Assembly: GCA_023666615.1 (NCBI GenBank)
Contig: JAMPBQ010000001.1
Coordinates: 884,214 to 937,213 of the forward strand
Reading direction: 5' to 3'
Source of the DNA: Clostridium sp.
GTDB taxonomy: Bacteria; Bacteroidota; Bacteroidia; Bacteroidales; Muribaculaceae
Length of the DNA: 53,000 nucleotides
The translations under genes and the position numbers were made by a program. This document shows positions 35,380 to 44,765 of the stretch, piece by piece. The notes beneath the pieces were generated by a model. The model was not told the origin of the DNA, did not search any database, and was given only the letters and a program-made list of their open reading frames with translations. Numbering within the stretch: the first letter of the stretch is position 1; every line of letters starts with the position of its first letter.

Positions 35380-36699
35380 ATGGCCACTGAAGTCAATTAT
35401 GCAAGAGTGCTTGGCTACCTGATGAAGTCGTGGACGGTGCGCTTTGGCGCGCTCTCGCTTCTGTGCGTGGCCGGATATTGGGTGCATCCTCTATGGATGC
35501 CGCTCCTGGCTTTTGCCGCCCTGGCGGTCATGCACATCTACAATAACTTTAATTCGCGGAAAGGAGCGTCGTTCTGCCCCCTTTTCAGCGTTGCCACCAA
35601 CTATAGCATATTCATTGCATTCGCGGCGATGGTTGTGATCAACCTCATCAACAGCAAATGGTTGATCTATACGAGTTTTGGCGGGAAATACGCAAATCCG
35701 GAGATTCCGTTCATATCCACTTTGGTGGTATATCCGTCTATGGTTGTGGGATATGCCTACGCGCTGATTTTCAGGGGAAATTCCGGCATGTGCGACGCCT
35801 GCAGGGAGAGTGCCGGTTACAGCATAAAGGATACGCTTGAAAGGAATGTATTCCACCACGAGGTGAAATTCCAAATGCGAATGGCCTTTTTCCTGTCCTT
35901 GACGCTTGCCGTTGTCACATGGGCCTATTATTTCCTGTTCTACATCAACGTAAACATCAATACGCCGGACGCTTTCTATTTCTTTGTTGTGCCCGGGCTG
36001 GTCTACCTGTTCTCATTGGTGTATTTCTACATGAAGTACAGCAGCCTGGACTTTGAGATAAAGATGATGTCAAGCCAGGCTGCCGATGAAAAATTCCATA
36101 CCCTGGAGCACTTTATGGTGGTGCGCGGCGACAAGCTTCTTCTGCAGGAGTTGCAGGTGGATGGGATTGGCATCGGCCTTTGGGATTCGCCGGCCGTATA
36201 CAAACGGTCCTATGAGCAGAATGTAAGCGATGAGACGGCCAGAAAGGATTTCAGTTCGCTTTCAGGGCTTGATGAATTTACGCTGAAGTCGCTTTTTGTC
36301 ACCACTACTGATAAGCAAAATTGTTTCCATTACGCCGCATTCATTGGCGAGGAGGAGGAGCAAACAAAGCTCAGCGGCAAATGGTGTACGCTTCTTGACG
36401 TGGATAGGCTGATTAAGGCAGGAAAGATTACGCGTCCTCTGGCCTACGAGCTCCATCGTGTCTACACTATGACAATGGCCTGGAAGACCTACGACCGAGA
36501 GGGCAAACGGCTCTACGCCATACGCAATTACCGTCCTACCTTCAAGCTTATAGATTTCAAAAACTGGGATCTTGACTACAATGACCTGCATTGGCTGGCC
36601 GTGGCCCAAAACAATGAGGACAAGAGGTTTTTCAGGCTGCGAAAATTCTGGCGCCATTACGTAGGCGGAGCAGATTGGCTATGGAAGAAAAGAAACTGA
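35380..36699 (+). CDS. Polytopic membrane protein with large cytoplasmic domain, unknown
   Basis: 439-aa protein. About six hydrophobic segments lie within residues 15-225, including FGALSLLCVAGYWVHPL, ATNYSIFIAFAAMVVIN, LVVYPSMVVGYAYALIF and AFFLSLTLAVVTWAYYF. A cytoplasmic domain of about 200 aa follows, rich in aromatic and charged residues (LHRVYTMTMAWKTYDREG, RNYRPTFKLIDFKNWD). A CDACRE motif sits between TM segments. No family recognised. It follows the DPP IV gene by 11 nt and its 3' end overlaps miaA by 19 nt, so it is embedded in an operon. Confidence 0.7.
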   Translation: MATEVNYARVLGYLMKSWTVRFGALSLLCVAGYWVHPLWMPLLAFAALAVMHIYNNFNSRKGASFCPLFSVATNYSIFIAFAAMVVINLINSKWLIYTSFGGKYANPEIPFISTLVVYPSMVVGYAYALIFRGNSGMCDACRESAGYSIKDTLERNVFHHEVKFQMRMAFFLSLTLAVVTWAYYFLFYINVNINTPDAFYFFVVPGLVYLFSLVYFYMKYSSLDFEIKMMSSQAADEKFHTLEHFMVVRGDKLLLQELQVDGIGIGLWDSPAVYKRSYEQNVSDETARKDFSSLSGLDEFTLKSLFVTTTDKQNCFHYAAFIGEEEEQTKLSGKWCTLLDVDRLIKAGKITRPLAYELHRVYTMTMAWKTYDREGKRLYAIRNYRPTFKLIDFKNWDLDYNDLHWLAVAQNNEDKRFFRLRKFWRHYVGGADWLWKKRN

Positions 36700-37589
36700 T
36701 AGTCATCACCGGCCCCACGGCCTCGGGAAAAACCGGCAAGGCCGTGGCCGTGGCCCGCAGTCTCGGCGGCGAAATCATCAGCGCAGATTCCCGGCAAGTG
36801 TACCGCGGAATGGATTTGGGCACCGGCAAGGACTTGGATGAGTATGGCGATGTGCCGGTGCATCTCGTGGACGTGGCTCCGGCCGGCTCAAAATACAATC
36901 TTCATCGCTTTCTGGCGGACAGCCGGAAAGCGATTGAAGATATTCGGCGCCGCGGTCTTTTTCCGATAATGTGCGGCGGCACGGGCTTATACCTTGAATC
37001 TGTGCTGAAGGGCCTGGAACTTCCCGAGGTGCCTGAAAACAAGATTTTGAGGGAATCGCTCAAGGGCAAATCCCTTGAAGAGCTCACCGAGATGCTGGCG
37101 GCGATGAAGACCCTGCACAATACCACAGATGTTGACACGTCTCAGCGCGCCATCCGGGCGATTGAAATCGAGAAATATTATCTGGAGTACCCGCAGGCCG
37201 CCCAGGCGGCAAAGCCCCATCCAATTGACAATTATCTGCTGGTGGGCGTGGACATTCCGCGAGAGGAGCGCCGAGCCCGCATATCCCGCCGTTTGAGGGA
37301 TCGGCTTGACCATGGCATGGTCCAGGAGGTGGAGCGGCTTCTGGCGCAAGGCGTGGATGCTGATGATTTGCTTTACTATGGCCTTGAGTATAAGTATTTG
37401 ACGCTTTACGTAACAGGCAAAATCCCTTATTCACAAATGGTGGATGAGCTGGAAATAGCCATTCACCAATTCGCCAAGAGGCAAATGACGTGGTTCAGGG
37501 GCATGGAGAAGCGGGGATTCCACATTGAGTGGCTGCCTTTCGACCTCTCTCCCGCAGAGTTTGTGGCACGAGTGGAGGCTATGATTTGA
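36681..37589 (+). CDS. miaA: tRNA dimethylallyltransferase
   Basis: 302-aa enzyme adding a dimethylallyl group to N6 of A37 in tRNAs reading UNN codons. P-loop GPTASGKT at residues 11-18, ISADSRQVYRGMDLGTGKD as in the second MiaA type of Bacteroidetes, CGGTGLYLESVLKG, and a C-terminal IHQFAKRQMTWFRG. The start is the ATG at 36681 (MEEKKLIVITG), overlapping the membrane protein gene by 19 nt; a TTG at 36675 is also in frame. Confidence 0.93.
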   Translation: MEEKKLIVITGPTASGKTGKAVAVARSLGGEIISADSRQVYRGMDLGTGKDLDEYGDVPVHLVDVAPAGSKYNLHRFLADSRKAIEDIRRRGLFPIMCGGTGLYLESVLKGLELPEVPENKILRESLKGKSLEELTEMLAAMKTLHNTTDVDTSQRAIRAIEIEKYYLEYPQAAQAAKPHPIDNYLLVGVDIPREERRARISRRLRDRLDHGMVQEVERLLAQGVDADDLLYYGLEYKYLTLYVTGKIPYSQMVDELEIAIHQFAKRQMTWFRGMEKRGFHIEWLPFDLSPAEFVARVEAMI

Positions 37590-37600
37590 ATCATAAAAAC

Positions 37601-37658
37601 GGCGTAAGGCAAACGCTGATTCGCTGATTTGATTGTTAATTATTTATCGGCTTACGCC
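37601..37658. repeat. Inverted repeat with long loop upstream of the metallopeptidase gene
   Basis: GGCGTAAG (37601-37608) and CTTACGCC (37651-37658) are exact complements separated by 42 nt of AT-rich sequence. It may be a weak terminator of miaA or a regulatory site; nothing distinguishes these. Confidence 0.35.
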
Positions 37659-37700
37659 AATTTGTATTTAAAACGATATCAACTTTAGATTTAAAGAATT

Positions 37701-38573
37701 ATGAGACTTGACGGACGCAGGCGCAGCGGAAATGTAGAGGACCGGCGCGGACTGAGCGGAGGAGGCAAGGCCGCGGTAGGCGGCGGCATAGTTGGCGTGA
37801 TTATCATAGCCGTTATGACGTTCCTAAATGGCGGGGGCATTGGCGACGTTGTGGGCAACGTAATGAGCCAAGGCGGCTTTGGCTCCTCGCAGCAGACTGA
37901 ATATGTGGCTGACGCCGAGGACGAGCGCCTGTTTGATTTGGCCTCAAAAGTATTTGCCGGCACGGAAGATGTGTGGACGGCCGAATTTCGGCGCCAAGGC
38001 TGGGGCGAGTATCAGCCGCCAAAGCTCGTGGTGTTCAGCGGCAGCGTAAATTCAGCCTGCGGAAACGCCACTTCTCAGACCGGACCATTCTATTGCTCCG
38101 GCGACCAAACGGTGTATCTTGACCTTGACTTCTTCAAGGATATGGAGCAAACCATCGGCGGAGGCGGAGATTTCGCTTATGCCTACGTCATAGCCCATGA
38201 GGTGGGCCACCATGTGCAATATCTTTTGGGCACTCTTACCGAGGCGCATCAGAAGATGGCGAGGATGTCGGAAACCGAGGCAAACAAGATAAGCGTAAGG
38301 CTTGAGCTGCAGGCCGATTTCTATGCCGGCGTGTGGGCCAATCGCGACAATGCGATGTTTGGATCTATTGAGGACGGCGATGTTGAGAACGCCATTGACG
38401 TGGCCTCAAAGATTGGCGACGATTATCTGCAGCGCAAGGCCTATGGGAGGGAGATGCCTGATTCGTTCAACCACGGCAGAAGCGAACAGCGCGCCCGATG
38501 GCTGAAGAAAGGCATTTCCACCGGCGACCCCAATATGGGCGACACATTTTCCCCGTCATACGGTAATTTATGA
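37701..38573 (+). CDS. Neutral zinc metallopeptidase (YpfJ/KPN_02809 family)
   Basis: 290-aa membrane-anchored protein. The N-terminal RLDGRRRSGNVEDRRG is the family opening; one TM helix lies at about residues 29-50 in a Gly-rich stretch. The zincin motif HEVGHHVQ has H166, E167 and H170. The pattern CSGDQTVYLDLDFF and a late ELQADFYAGVWAN (third ligand region) match the family. Substrate and physiological role are unknown across the family. Confidence 0.92.
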   Translation: MRLDGRRRSGNVEDRRGLSGGGKAAVGGGIVGVIIIAVMTFLNGGGIGDVVGNVMSQGGFGSSQQTEYVADAEDERLFDLASKVFAGTEDVWTAEFRRQGWGEYQPPKLVVFSGSVNSACGNATSQTGPFYCSGDQTVYLDLDFFKDMEQTIGGGGDFAYAYVIAHEVGHHVQYLLGTLTEAHQKMARMSETEANKISVRLELQADFYAGVWANRDNAMFGSIEDGDVENAIDVASKIGDDYLQRKAYGREMPDSFNHGRSEQRARWLKKGISTGDPNMGDTFSPSYGNL

Positions 38574-38585
38574 ATTGAATAAACT

Positions 38586-39062
38586 ATGAAGGATTTTGAG
38601 ATTTCAGCGAAGGTTACCCAGGCGGGATTTGACGAGCTTGGCATCGATGACCGTGTGATAGTGGAGCAGGCCAAGGAGGCGACTTTCCGTTCTTATGCGC
38701 CTTACAGCAGGTTTTGCGTGGGCGCGGCGATTCGCCTTGACAATGGCGAGGTGGTAGTTGGCAGCAATCAAGAGAATGCCGCCTATCCGTCAGGCCTCTG
38801 CGCGGAGCGCACAGCCGCATTTTATGCGCATGCCAAATATCCCCAGGCAAAATTTCAGGCCATTGCCATTGCCGCGAGGGATACGGACGGGCAATTTTGC
38901 GACGCGCCCATTTCGCCTTGCGGCGCATGCCGCCAGTCGCTCCTGGAGTACGAGACCCTTGCCGGACATCCGGTTAAGGTGATTCTTGTGGGAAAGGAAA
39001 AGGTTTATATCCTGGAGTCGATTAAGTCATTGTTGCCTTTCGCATTTGTGGAATTTAAATAA
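38586..39062 (+). CDS. cdd: Cytidine deaminase
   Basis: 158-aa zinc enzyme deaminating cytidine and deoxycytidine to uridine forms in pyrimidine salvage. The zinc site is complete: C72 and E74 in LCAERTA, then C112 and C115 in PCGACRQ. YAPYSRFCVGAAI is the family's N-terminal block. It is 12 nt after the metallopeptidase stop and 11 nt before the SIMPL gene, so it is probably co-transcribed. Confidence 0.94.
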   Translation: MKDFEISAKVTQAGFDELGIDDRVIVEQAKEATFRSYAPYSRFCVGAAIRLDNGEVVVGSNQENAAYPSGLCAERTAAFYAHAKYPQAKFQAIAIAARDTDGQFCDAPISPCGACRQSLLEYETLAGHPVKVILVGKEKVYILESIKSLLPFAFVEFK

Positions 39063-39073
39063 AAAAGAAAATT

Positions 39074-39772
39074 ATGAAAAGCTATGTATCAGCGGCCATT
39101 GTGGCTGTCGGTCTTCTTGCGCTTGGCCTTTGCCTGCGCAGCGGCCTCGTTTCGTTCACCGACAACAGCAGAGTAGTTGAGGTGAGGGGCCTGTGCGAGC
39201 GCGAGATGCCCGCCGATAAGGTAATTTGGCCATTGCAGTACAACCTAATGGGCAATGACCTGCCTATGCTCTATCGGCAAATAGAGTCAAACAACAAGAT
39301 TGTGACCGATTTCCTCACCGGCAATGGCATTTCGGCGTCAGAATATTCCATTGGCGCCCCCAATGTCAACGATATGCAGTCAAATTCCTACAGCTCCAAC
39401 AATGCGCCTTATAGGTACAATATCACTATGACCATTACCGTGGCCTCGGATAAGGTGGACCAGGTGCGGGCCTTAATAAATAGGCAGGGTGAATTGCTGA
39501 AGGAGGGTGTATCGCTAGTAACCGGCAACTGGGACGCTCGCATCGTCTATGAGTTCACAAAGCTCAATGACATCAAGCCGGAGATGATTGCCGAGGCAAC
39601 GAAAAACGCTCGCGCTGCGGCTGAAAAATTCGCGGAGGATTCAGGCAGCAAGATAGGAAAAATCAAGAACGCGCGGCAAGGCCAATTCTCAATCGAGGAC
39701 CGTGACAATTATACTCCCTACATCAAGAATATCCGCGTAGTCACCTCCATCAACTACTATATCGAGAAGTAG
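39074..39772 (+). CDS. SIMPL-domain (DUF541) protein
   Basis: 232-aa envelope protein with an N-terminal signal anchor (about residues 3-22), followed by one SIMPL domain (about 35-230) with VRGLCEREMPADKVIWPL, a central ITMTITVASDKVDQVRAL, and the C-terminal ATKNARAAAEKFAEDSGSKI typical of the family. Bacterial members are periplasmic or membrane-bound and of unknown function. The stop codon lies in the first GTAGGGA repeat downstream. Confidence 0.88.
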   Translation: MKSYVSAAIVAVGLLALGLCLRSGLVSFTDNSRVVEVRGLCEREMPADKVIWPLQYNLMGNDLPMLYRQIESNNKIVTDFLTGNGISASEYSIGAPNVNDMQSNSYSSNNAPYRYNITMTITVASDKVDQVRALINRQGELLKEGVSLVTGNWDARIVYEFTKLNDIKPEMIAEATKNARAAAEKFAEDSGSKIGKIKNARQGQFSIEDRDNYTPYIKNIRVVTSINYYIEK

Positions 39773-39822
39773 GGACATCGCTTTGTGATGTTGAAAATGT
39801 AGGGACATCGCTCTGCGATGTT
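39769..39822. repeat. Two tandem GTAGGGA hairpin repeats
   Basis: GTAGGGACATCGCTTTGTGATGTT (39769-39792) and GTAGGGACATCGCTCTGCGATGTT (39799-39822), 22 of 24 identical. In the second, ACATCGC and GCGATGT form a perfect stem; in the first a T gives a G-U pair. They lie between convergent genes, and the first begins on the SIMPL stop codon. A related unit is at 45260-45281. Confidence 0.8.
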
Positions 39823-39828
39823 AAATAG

Positions 39829-42654
39829 TTAGTCTGGGATGGGCGTTTGGTCCATGATGAGGGTGACGCGCACCGGGGCTGAGACGAGGTCTGCGGCCAT
39901 TTGGCGGATCATTTCTTGGGTGACGGCCCTGGCGCACGGGAATCGCAGCGCCGGGTCAATGTCGCCGTAAAGCGCTGTGTGCGTGAGTAAGGTCATTGGA
40001 TATGCCTGCTGCAGGGTGGCGCTGTATTCCAGCTTTGTTTCATAATCCTTCACCATCTTGAACAGGTCGGGGTCGACGCCGTTTTCCGCAATGTCGCGAA
40101 TCAGGGCCTGGGCGTCATCGACAAGCCCTTGCGCCATTTCCGCGTTGGTGTCGAATGATATGAACAGGCTGTGGAATCCGTCAGCCTCGCCTGAAGTCGT
40201 GTCGACGCGTGGCGTGTATGTGCCTCCCGCGTCTTTCCGCAGGGATTCTATGCATTGCTTTTCAATGATGGACGCCAAGATGGCGAGGGTCATTTCATCC
40301 TGCATGGAATAAGGGCGGTGGAGTTCGTAGGCCATGTATGCCTTTGTCCCTTCAGACTGCGAGGGCATGGAGAACCTCACATGGCGCTCGCCGTCAGCGG
40401 CAAGGCGGCCGAATGGCGGATAGCGCTTTGGCTCCTCTTTCGCCGGGGGAAGAGACCCTATGTATTTTTCTATCAGCGGTTCCACCGTCTCAAACTCAAA
40501 ATTGCCCACTATTATGAAGTCGAAGTTGGCGGGGTCGGCTATTCTTTGGCGGAATAGCTCGAGTGAATTGGCGTAGTCAAGCGTGTCAAGGTCGCATTTC
40601 CCAATTTGCCGCATCAGAGGCCTTTGGTCCAGGTACAGGATTGAGCGTATGGAATCTGAGAATACTTTTTCTGGGGTATTGCCGAAATCATTGAGCATTC
40701 CCTTGCGTATGGCTAGCCAATTGTTGAAGGCTGCGGTGTCGGCGCGCACTGTGGTGAGGCGCGCGTGCAGGAGAGCCATCAGCTCTTCAAGCTCGCTCAC
40801 CCGCGATGTTCCCTCTATTATTTCCGCGTAAGGGGTAAATGTAACAGACAGGTCAATGCCCGTGCCATCATATTTGCGCCGAAGGTCGATAGATGAAAAG
40901 TCGGCTACGCCTCCGAGTTCGGCCATGTCGGCCGCGAATGTGCCGTCGGCGAAATTAATTGGCAGAAGGGCTGATTGGCCGCCTCTTTGCACGGCGCGCA
41001 GAGCCACCTCATCGGTGAGAACATCGCGTATGCATACGGCCACACGCGCGCCGTTCCTCAGCGCATAATGCTTTGCGAAAAGAAGGGAATCGTATTGGAA
41101 ATCCCTTATTTTTCCGGGCTTAAGTTTTTTGGAAAGAATGGGGCGCATGTATGAAGTGTCCATTGCGTATGGCCGCACAGCGGTTGTGTCCCAAATGTCG
41201 GATATCATGCGAGAAAACTCTTCGGGTGAAGGAGTGTCGCCGCCATCGACTTCCTTCTCCACGAGCATGGCGGCCAGGTTGTCGCGGGTTAAGTTCTTGC
41301 GCACAAAAGCGTTGATATGCTCCGGCCGCACGGTATCGATAAAATTGGAATACGCCTTGACTTCATCAGCCTCAGAAAGCACTATGTTGCCCTTCAAGAA
41401 ATGCTCGGAAATGCGGTTAAACTGCTCGTAGTTATTGTATTCATCGAATTTCACGGGGATGCTTTCGACGATTGAGCGCATGGCGCGCAGGTTGAGGGCC
41501 ATCTCCTCCTTGGTTATCCCGTATTCCACAATGCGCTTAATCTCAGCAATGAGCCGGCTGAGGGCTTTGATGCGCTTGTTGCGGTCGAATAGAGCATAGA
41601 GCCTGAATCCGTCTTTGCTGTCTGCAAGGTAATATTGTGAGAAGTCAGTATTGGCGCTTGTAAACGGCGAATCTTTTTCATACAGGATATCGCCAAGCCT
41701 TTGGGAAAGAGCCTTTTGCGCCATAAATCCAATGAAGCTGCTGTTGATATAGCTCACGCGGTCGCGCTCATCGCGAGGGGGAATGTCAACCTTGAACCAC
41801 AAATCCATCTGGCATCCCGGAAATTGCGGGTCGGTGACAACGCCCGCTATCAACTCTTTGTGGTCGGGAATTTGCTCCCATATGCGCGTGGATGGTTCGG
41901 CTGGAGCGGGGACATCCGCCCACAATTCCTTGATTTTTTTCTCTATATCCACTGGGTCGATGCTGCCAACAACGATTATTGCCTGGTGCTGAGGCTGATA
42001 CCATTTTTCGTAGAAGGCCCTAAGCTTGGCAGGCGTAGCGGAGGTGAAGTCGGCGGGCGAGCCTATGGGCATGTGGTTGTATCGGCTTTCTTGTCCGAAG
42101 AGGACCGGAAACATTTTGTCGACAAGGCGGGTGAACGGCCCGTTGTCTTGACGCCACTCCTCAAGTATCACCATTTTTTCGCGTTCCACCATCTCCGGCT
42201 CGAAGCTAAGAGAGCAGGCTATGTCCTTGAGCGCCAGGAGGCAGGTGTCGACCAGCCCCTCGCCAAGGCGCGTATCGACGTTGCAGATATTGAATATGGT
42301 CGCGTCGTGCGATGTTGACGCGTTTATGTCGTATCCGAAGCTGAGCCCGCGCTTCTGCAGGTCGTCCACGAGCGAGCCGGACGGGAAATGCTCAGAGCCG
42401 CAAAAAGCCAGATGCTCCACCATGTGGGCGTAGCCCAATTGGTTTGTTTCCTCCACTGTGGATCCAATGTTGGCCAATAGATAGAAATCGGCCTTGTAAG
42501 CCGGCCGCGGGCACTGGAGAATATAGTATGTCAGGCCGCACGGGAGCTTGCCGTACAGGATAGCGCTGTCAAGCTCAAGCTTTGTGGAGGACGAAAGGGC
42601 CGCAAGCGGGAAAAGGATGGCGGCTATGATGTATGGTATTGCATGCTTTATCAT
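39829..42654 (-). CDS. M16 family zinc peptidase (pitrilysin/insulinase type)
   Basis: 941-aa secreted peptidase. Signal peptide at about residues 1-22. The inverted zinc motif HxxEH is at 77-81 (HMVEHLAF), with the distal EREKMVILEEW glutamate region further on. Two tandem M16 halves are present (N-terminal active half, C-terminal half with RxxY-type GTKAYMAYEL region), as in long PqqL-like members. It degrades peptides in the periplasm. A TAATTTTG -7-like box (42659-42666, minus) lies only 4 nt before the ATG, which would make a leaderless mRNA. Confidence 0.93.
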   Translation of the reverse strand: MIKHAIPYIIAAILFPLAALSSSTKLELDSAILYGKLPCGLTYYILQCPRPAYKADFYLLANIGSTVEETNQLGYAHMVEHLAFCGSEHFPSGSLVDDLQKRGLSFGYDINASTSHDATIFNICNVDTRLGEGLVDTCLLALKDIACSLSFEPEMVEREKMVILEEWRQDNGPFTRLVDKMFPVLFGQESRYNHMPIGSPADFTSATPAKLRAFYEKWYQPQHQAIIVVGSIDPVDIEKKIKELWADVPAPAEPSTRIWEQIPDHKELIAGVVTDPQFPGCQMDLWFKVDIPPRDERDRVSYINSSFIGFMAQKALSQRLGDILYEKDSPFTSANTDFSQYYLADSKDGFRLYALFDRNKRIKALSRLIAEIKRIVEYGITKEEMALNLRAMRSIVESIPVKFDEYNNYEQFNRISEHFLKGNIVLSEADEVKAYSNFIDTVRPEHINAFVRKNLTRDNLAAMLVEKEVDGGDTPSPEEFSRMISDIWDTTAVRPYAMDTSYMRPILSKKLKPGKIRDFQYDSLLFAKHYALRNGARVAVCIRDVLTDEVALRAVQRGGQSALLPINFADGTFAADMAELGGVADFSSIDLRRKYDGTGIDLSVTFTPYAEIIEGTSRVSELEELMALLHARLTTVRADTAAFNNWLAIRKGMLNDFGNTPEKVFSDSIRSILYLDQRPLMRQIGKCDLDTLDYANSLELFRQRIADPANFDFIIVGNFEFETVEPLIEKYIGSLPPAKEEPKRYPPFGRLAADGERHVRFSMPSQSEGTKAYMAYELHRPYSMQDEMTLAILASIIEKQCIESLRKDAGGTYTPRVDTTSGEADGFHSLFISFDTNAEMAQGLVDDAQALIRDIAENGVDPDLFKMVKDYETKLEYSATLQQAYPMTLLTHTALYGDIDPALRFPCARAVTQEMIRQMAADLVSAPVRVTLIMDQTPIPD

Positions 42655-42701
42655 ATGGCAAAATTATGGAATAAATCGGAAAAATCGCGGCTGGGATACA
42701 T

Positions 42702-42740
42702 AAAAAAGGCAAAGTCCTGTAATGGGACAATGCCTTTTTA
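42702..42740 (-). terminator. Terminator after the ferredoxin gene (bidirectional form)
   Basis: AAAAAAGGCA (42702-42711) pairs with TGCCTTTTT (42731-42739) around an inner GTCC/GGAC. On the minus strand the hairpin is followed by TTTTTT, ending the ferredoxin transcript before the M16 gene; the plus strand also has a T tract. Confidence 0.8.
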
Positions 42741-42797
42741 TGAGTTTTTTGCCATATGGGGAGGCTGTTGCAGCCTCGATGGCCGGTGAATTGCTGA

Positions 42798-42974
<177 letters not shown>

Positions 42975-43020
42975 TTAGTTTTATTAAAGAAATTATACGA
43001 AAGTTTGTTGTTTTGTGATG

Positions 43021-43051
43021 CAAAAGTATGGATTATTTTTGAATCGCCAAA
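43021..43051 (-). promoter_or_regulatory. Promoter of the ferredoxin gene
   Basis: On the minus strand TTTG (43048-43051) and TACTTTTG (43021-43028) are 19 nt apart, a full consensus match, about 52 nt before the ATG. Confidence 0.7.
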
Positions 43052-43072
43052 GTTTTTGCCGATATTTTTGAT

Positions 43073-43615
43073 TTAAAGGCGGAAAATTTGGCCATTTATC
43101 CCCGCGGTGGCAGGCGAGGACAGAAGCATAACCATCGTTGCTAGAGCTTTTGGGTCCATGCCATCATGGGGGATGTGTATGATGTTTGCTCTTTGGGGCG
43201 CAGTCGCCGGCTCTTGGTCGGAAATAATAATTGCCCGAGCGCCGGATTCGGAGGCTTCGTATCCGCCAAAAGATATTGTGATGTCCACCTTGCCCCACGA
43301 TTTGCGCAGGCGCTCCATTGACTGGGCGAATGTCAGATTTCCCGGGTGGAATTGGGCTCCGCAGCGCTGTGCCAAAGCCGAACCGGCCTTCTCGTCAAGG
43401 TGGCTGAACGCCACCCGGCATCCGGCGTCGCACAGGGCCTTTACGACGGCTGCCCCGCATTCTGATGCCACGTTGGAAACAAATGCGTTGAACGGAGGGA
43501 AGTCTATGATGACCTTTCCCGGGCGTTGGCCGGTGGGCGTCAGCTTGCGGCGAAAAGAAGGAGCGCCGCCTTTGCGATGCTCCTCCATTTTTCTTTCAAG
43601 ATAATTGTCGGCCAT
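43073..43615 (-). CDS. Degenerate SDR-like protein
   Basis: 180-aa protein that looks like a short-chain dehydrogenase remnant: an N-terminal helical leader (MADNYLERKMEEHRKGG), a Rossmann-like strand GKVIIDFPPFNAF followed by an SECGAAVVKALCDAGCRVAFSHL stretch, and a C-terminal INGQIF like the SDR ending. The Gly-rich TGxxxGxG motif, the NAG motif and the catalytic YxxxK are all absent, so enzyme activity is doubtful. It starts 4 nt after trpS and is likely co-transcribed with it. Confidence 0.65.
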   Translation of the reverse strand: MADNYLERKMEEHRKGGAPSFRRKLTPTGQRPGKVIIDFPPFNAFVSNVASECGAAVVKALCDAGCRVAFSHLDEKAGSALAQRCGAQFHPGNLTFAQSMERLRKSWGKVDITISFGGYEASESGARAIIISDQEPATAPQRANIIHIPHDGMDPKALATMVMLLSSPATAGINGQIFRL

Positions 43616-43619
43616 AATT

Positions 43620-44687
43620 TCAGAATCTGCGGATGCCCATTATGTGGCGCATCTCGGCAAGAGTCTTTGAGGCCCTCTCACGAGCCTTTTCTGCTCCGCG
43701 GTCCACCACCTTGCGCAGATAATCCTCATCGGCCAGAATGTCGTTGATGCGTTCGCGTATGGGTGTGGTCACCTTCAGTATGTCCTCGGCCAGCTGCTTT
43801 TTGAGGTCGCCGTAGCGGATTGAGCAGTCGGCGTACGCGTCTTTGTACTGCTGCACGATTTCCGGCGTGCTGGTGAGCTCCAGAAGGGTGAAAAGGTTTG
43901 CGATTGGGGCGGAAACTGGTGAATTGGGCTCTTTTGGGCCTTCGTCGGTAACGGCGCGCATCACCTTTTTCTTCAACGCCTTTGGCTCGTCGATAAGGTA
44001 GATGCAATTACCTTCGCTCTTGCCCATCTTTCCGCTGCCGTCGAGGCCGGGCACCTTCACTGCCGCGGCGCCGAAGTTGAAGTTCTGGGGCTCGGGGAAG
44101 AAATCGACGTTGTAGAACGAATTGAACCGGCGGGCGAATCGGCGCGTGAGCTCCAAGTGCTGCTCCTGGTCCTTTCCCACTGGCACCTTCGTGGCTTTCT
44201 GGATGAGGATGTCCACCGCCATGAGGGTGGGATAGGTGAGAAGGCCGGCGTTGACGCGCTTGTTTGTCTCGGCGCCGATGATTTGCTTTTCAAAGGCCTC
44301 GTCGTCCTCAGAGTTTGCGGCTGGGCCGATGCCTAGCGCCTTGCGGGCCTTGTCCTTAAACGATGTGGTGCGCATCAGCTCGCCGATGCCCACGTGCATA
44401 TTCATCAAAAGGTACATTTCCGCCACTTCGGGCACGTCGCTCTGTATGAAAATGGTGGCCTTTTCGGGGTCAATGCCGGCGGCCAGGTATTCAGCCAGGA
44501 TTTGCTTTACGCTGGCGTGGAGCTGAGTCGGGTCGGGATTGGTGGTGAGGGCGTGAAGGTCGGCGATGAAGAAATTGCAGTCGTAAATGTCCTGCATGCG
44601 CACGAAATTGCGCAGGGCGCCGTAATAATTGCCCAAGTGAAGGTTTCCTGTGGAGCGTATGCCGCTCAATACTATCTCTTTGTCCAT
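43620..44687 (-). CDS. trpS: Tryptophanyl-tRNA synthetase
   Basis: 355-aa class I synthetase charging tRNA-Trp. Signature HIGH-like NLHLGNY at residues 15-21 and KMSKS-like GKMGKS at 219-224, with typical GKDQEQHLELTR. The start is the ATG at 44687 (MDKEIVLSGIR); the frame extends to 44762 over an AT-rich leader that contains a TATTTTTG -7-like box (44720-44727, minus). It is divergent from rpsO and followed by the SDR-like gene. Confidence 0.95.
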   Translation of the reverse strand: MDKEIVLSGIRSTGNLHLGNYYGALRNFVRMQDIYDCNFFIADLHALTTNPDPTQLHASVKQILAEYLAAGIDPEKATIFIQSDVPEVAEMYLLMNMHVGIGELMRTTSFKDKARKALGIGPAANSEDDEAFEKQIIGAETNKRVNAGLLTYPTLMAVDILIQKATKVPVGKDQEQHLELTRRFARRFNSFYNVDFFPEPQNFNFGAAAVKVPGLDGSGKMGKSEGNCIYLIDEPKALKKKVMRAVTDEGPKEPNSPVSAPIANLFTLLELTSTPEIVQQYKDAYADCSIRYGDLKKQLAEDILKVTTPIRERINDILADEDYLRKVVDRGAEKARERASKTLAEMRHIMGIRRF

Positions 44688-44765
44688 TTTTGGATGTGCA
44701 ATGTATGGGTTTTGTGATGCAAAAATAGCTATATTTTTTTTTATGAGAAAAAAAAGAGGCATCTA

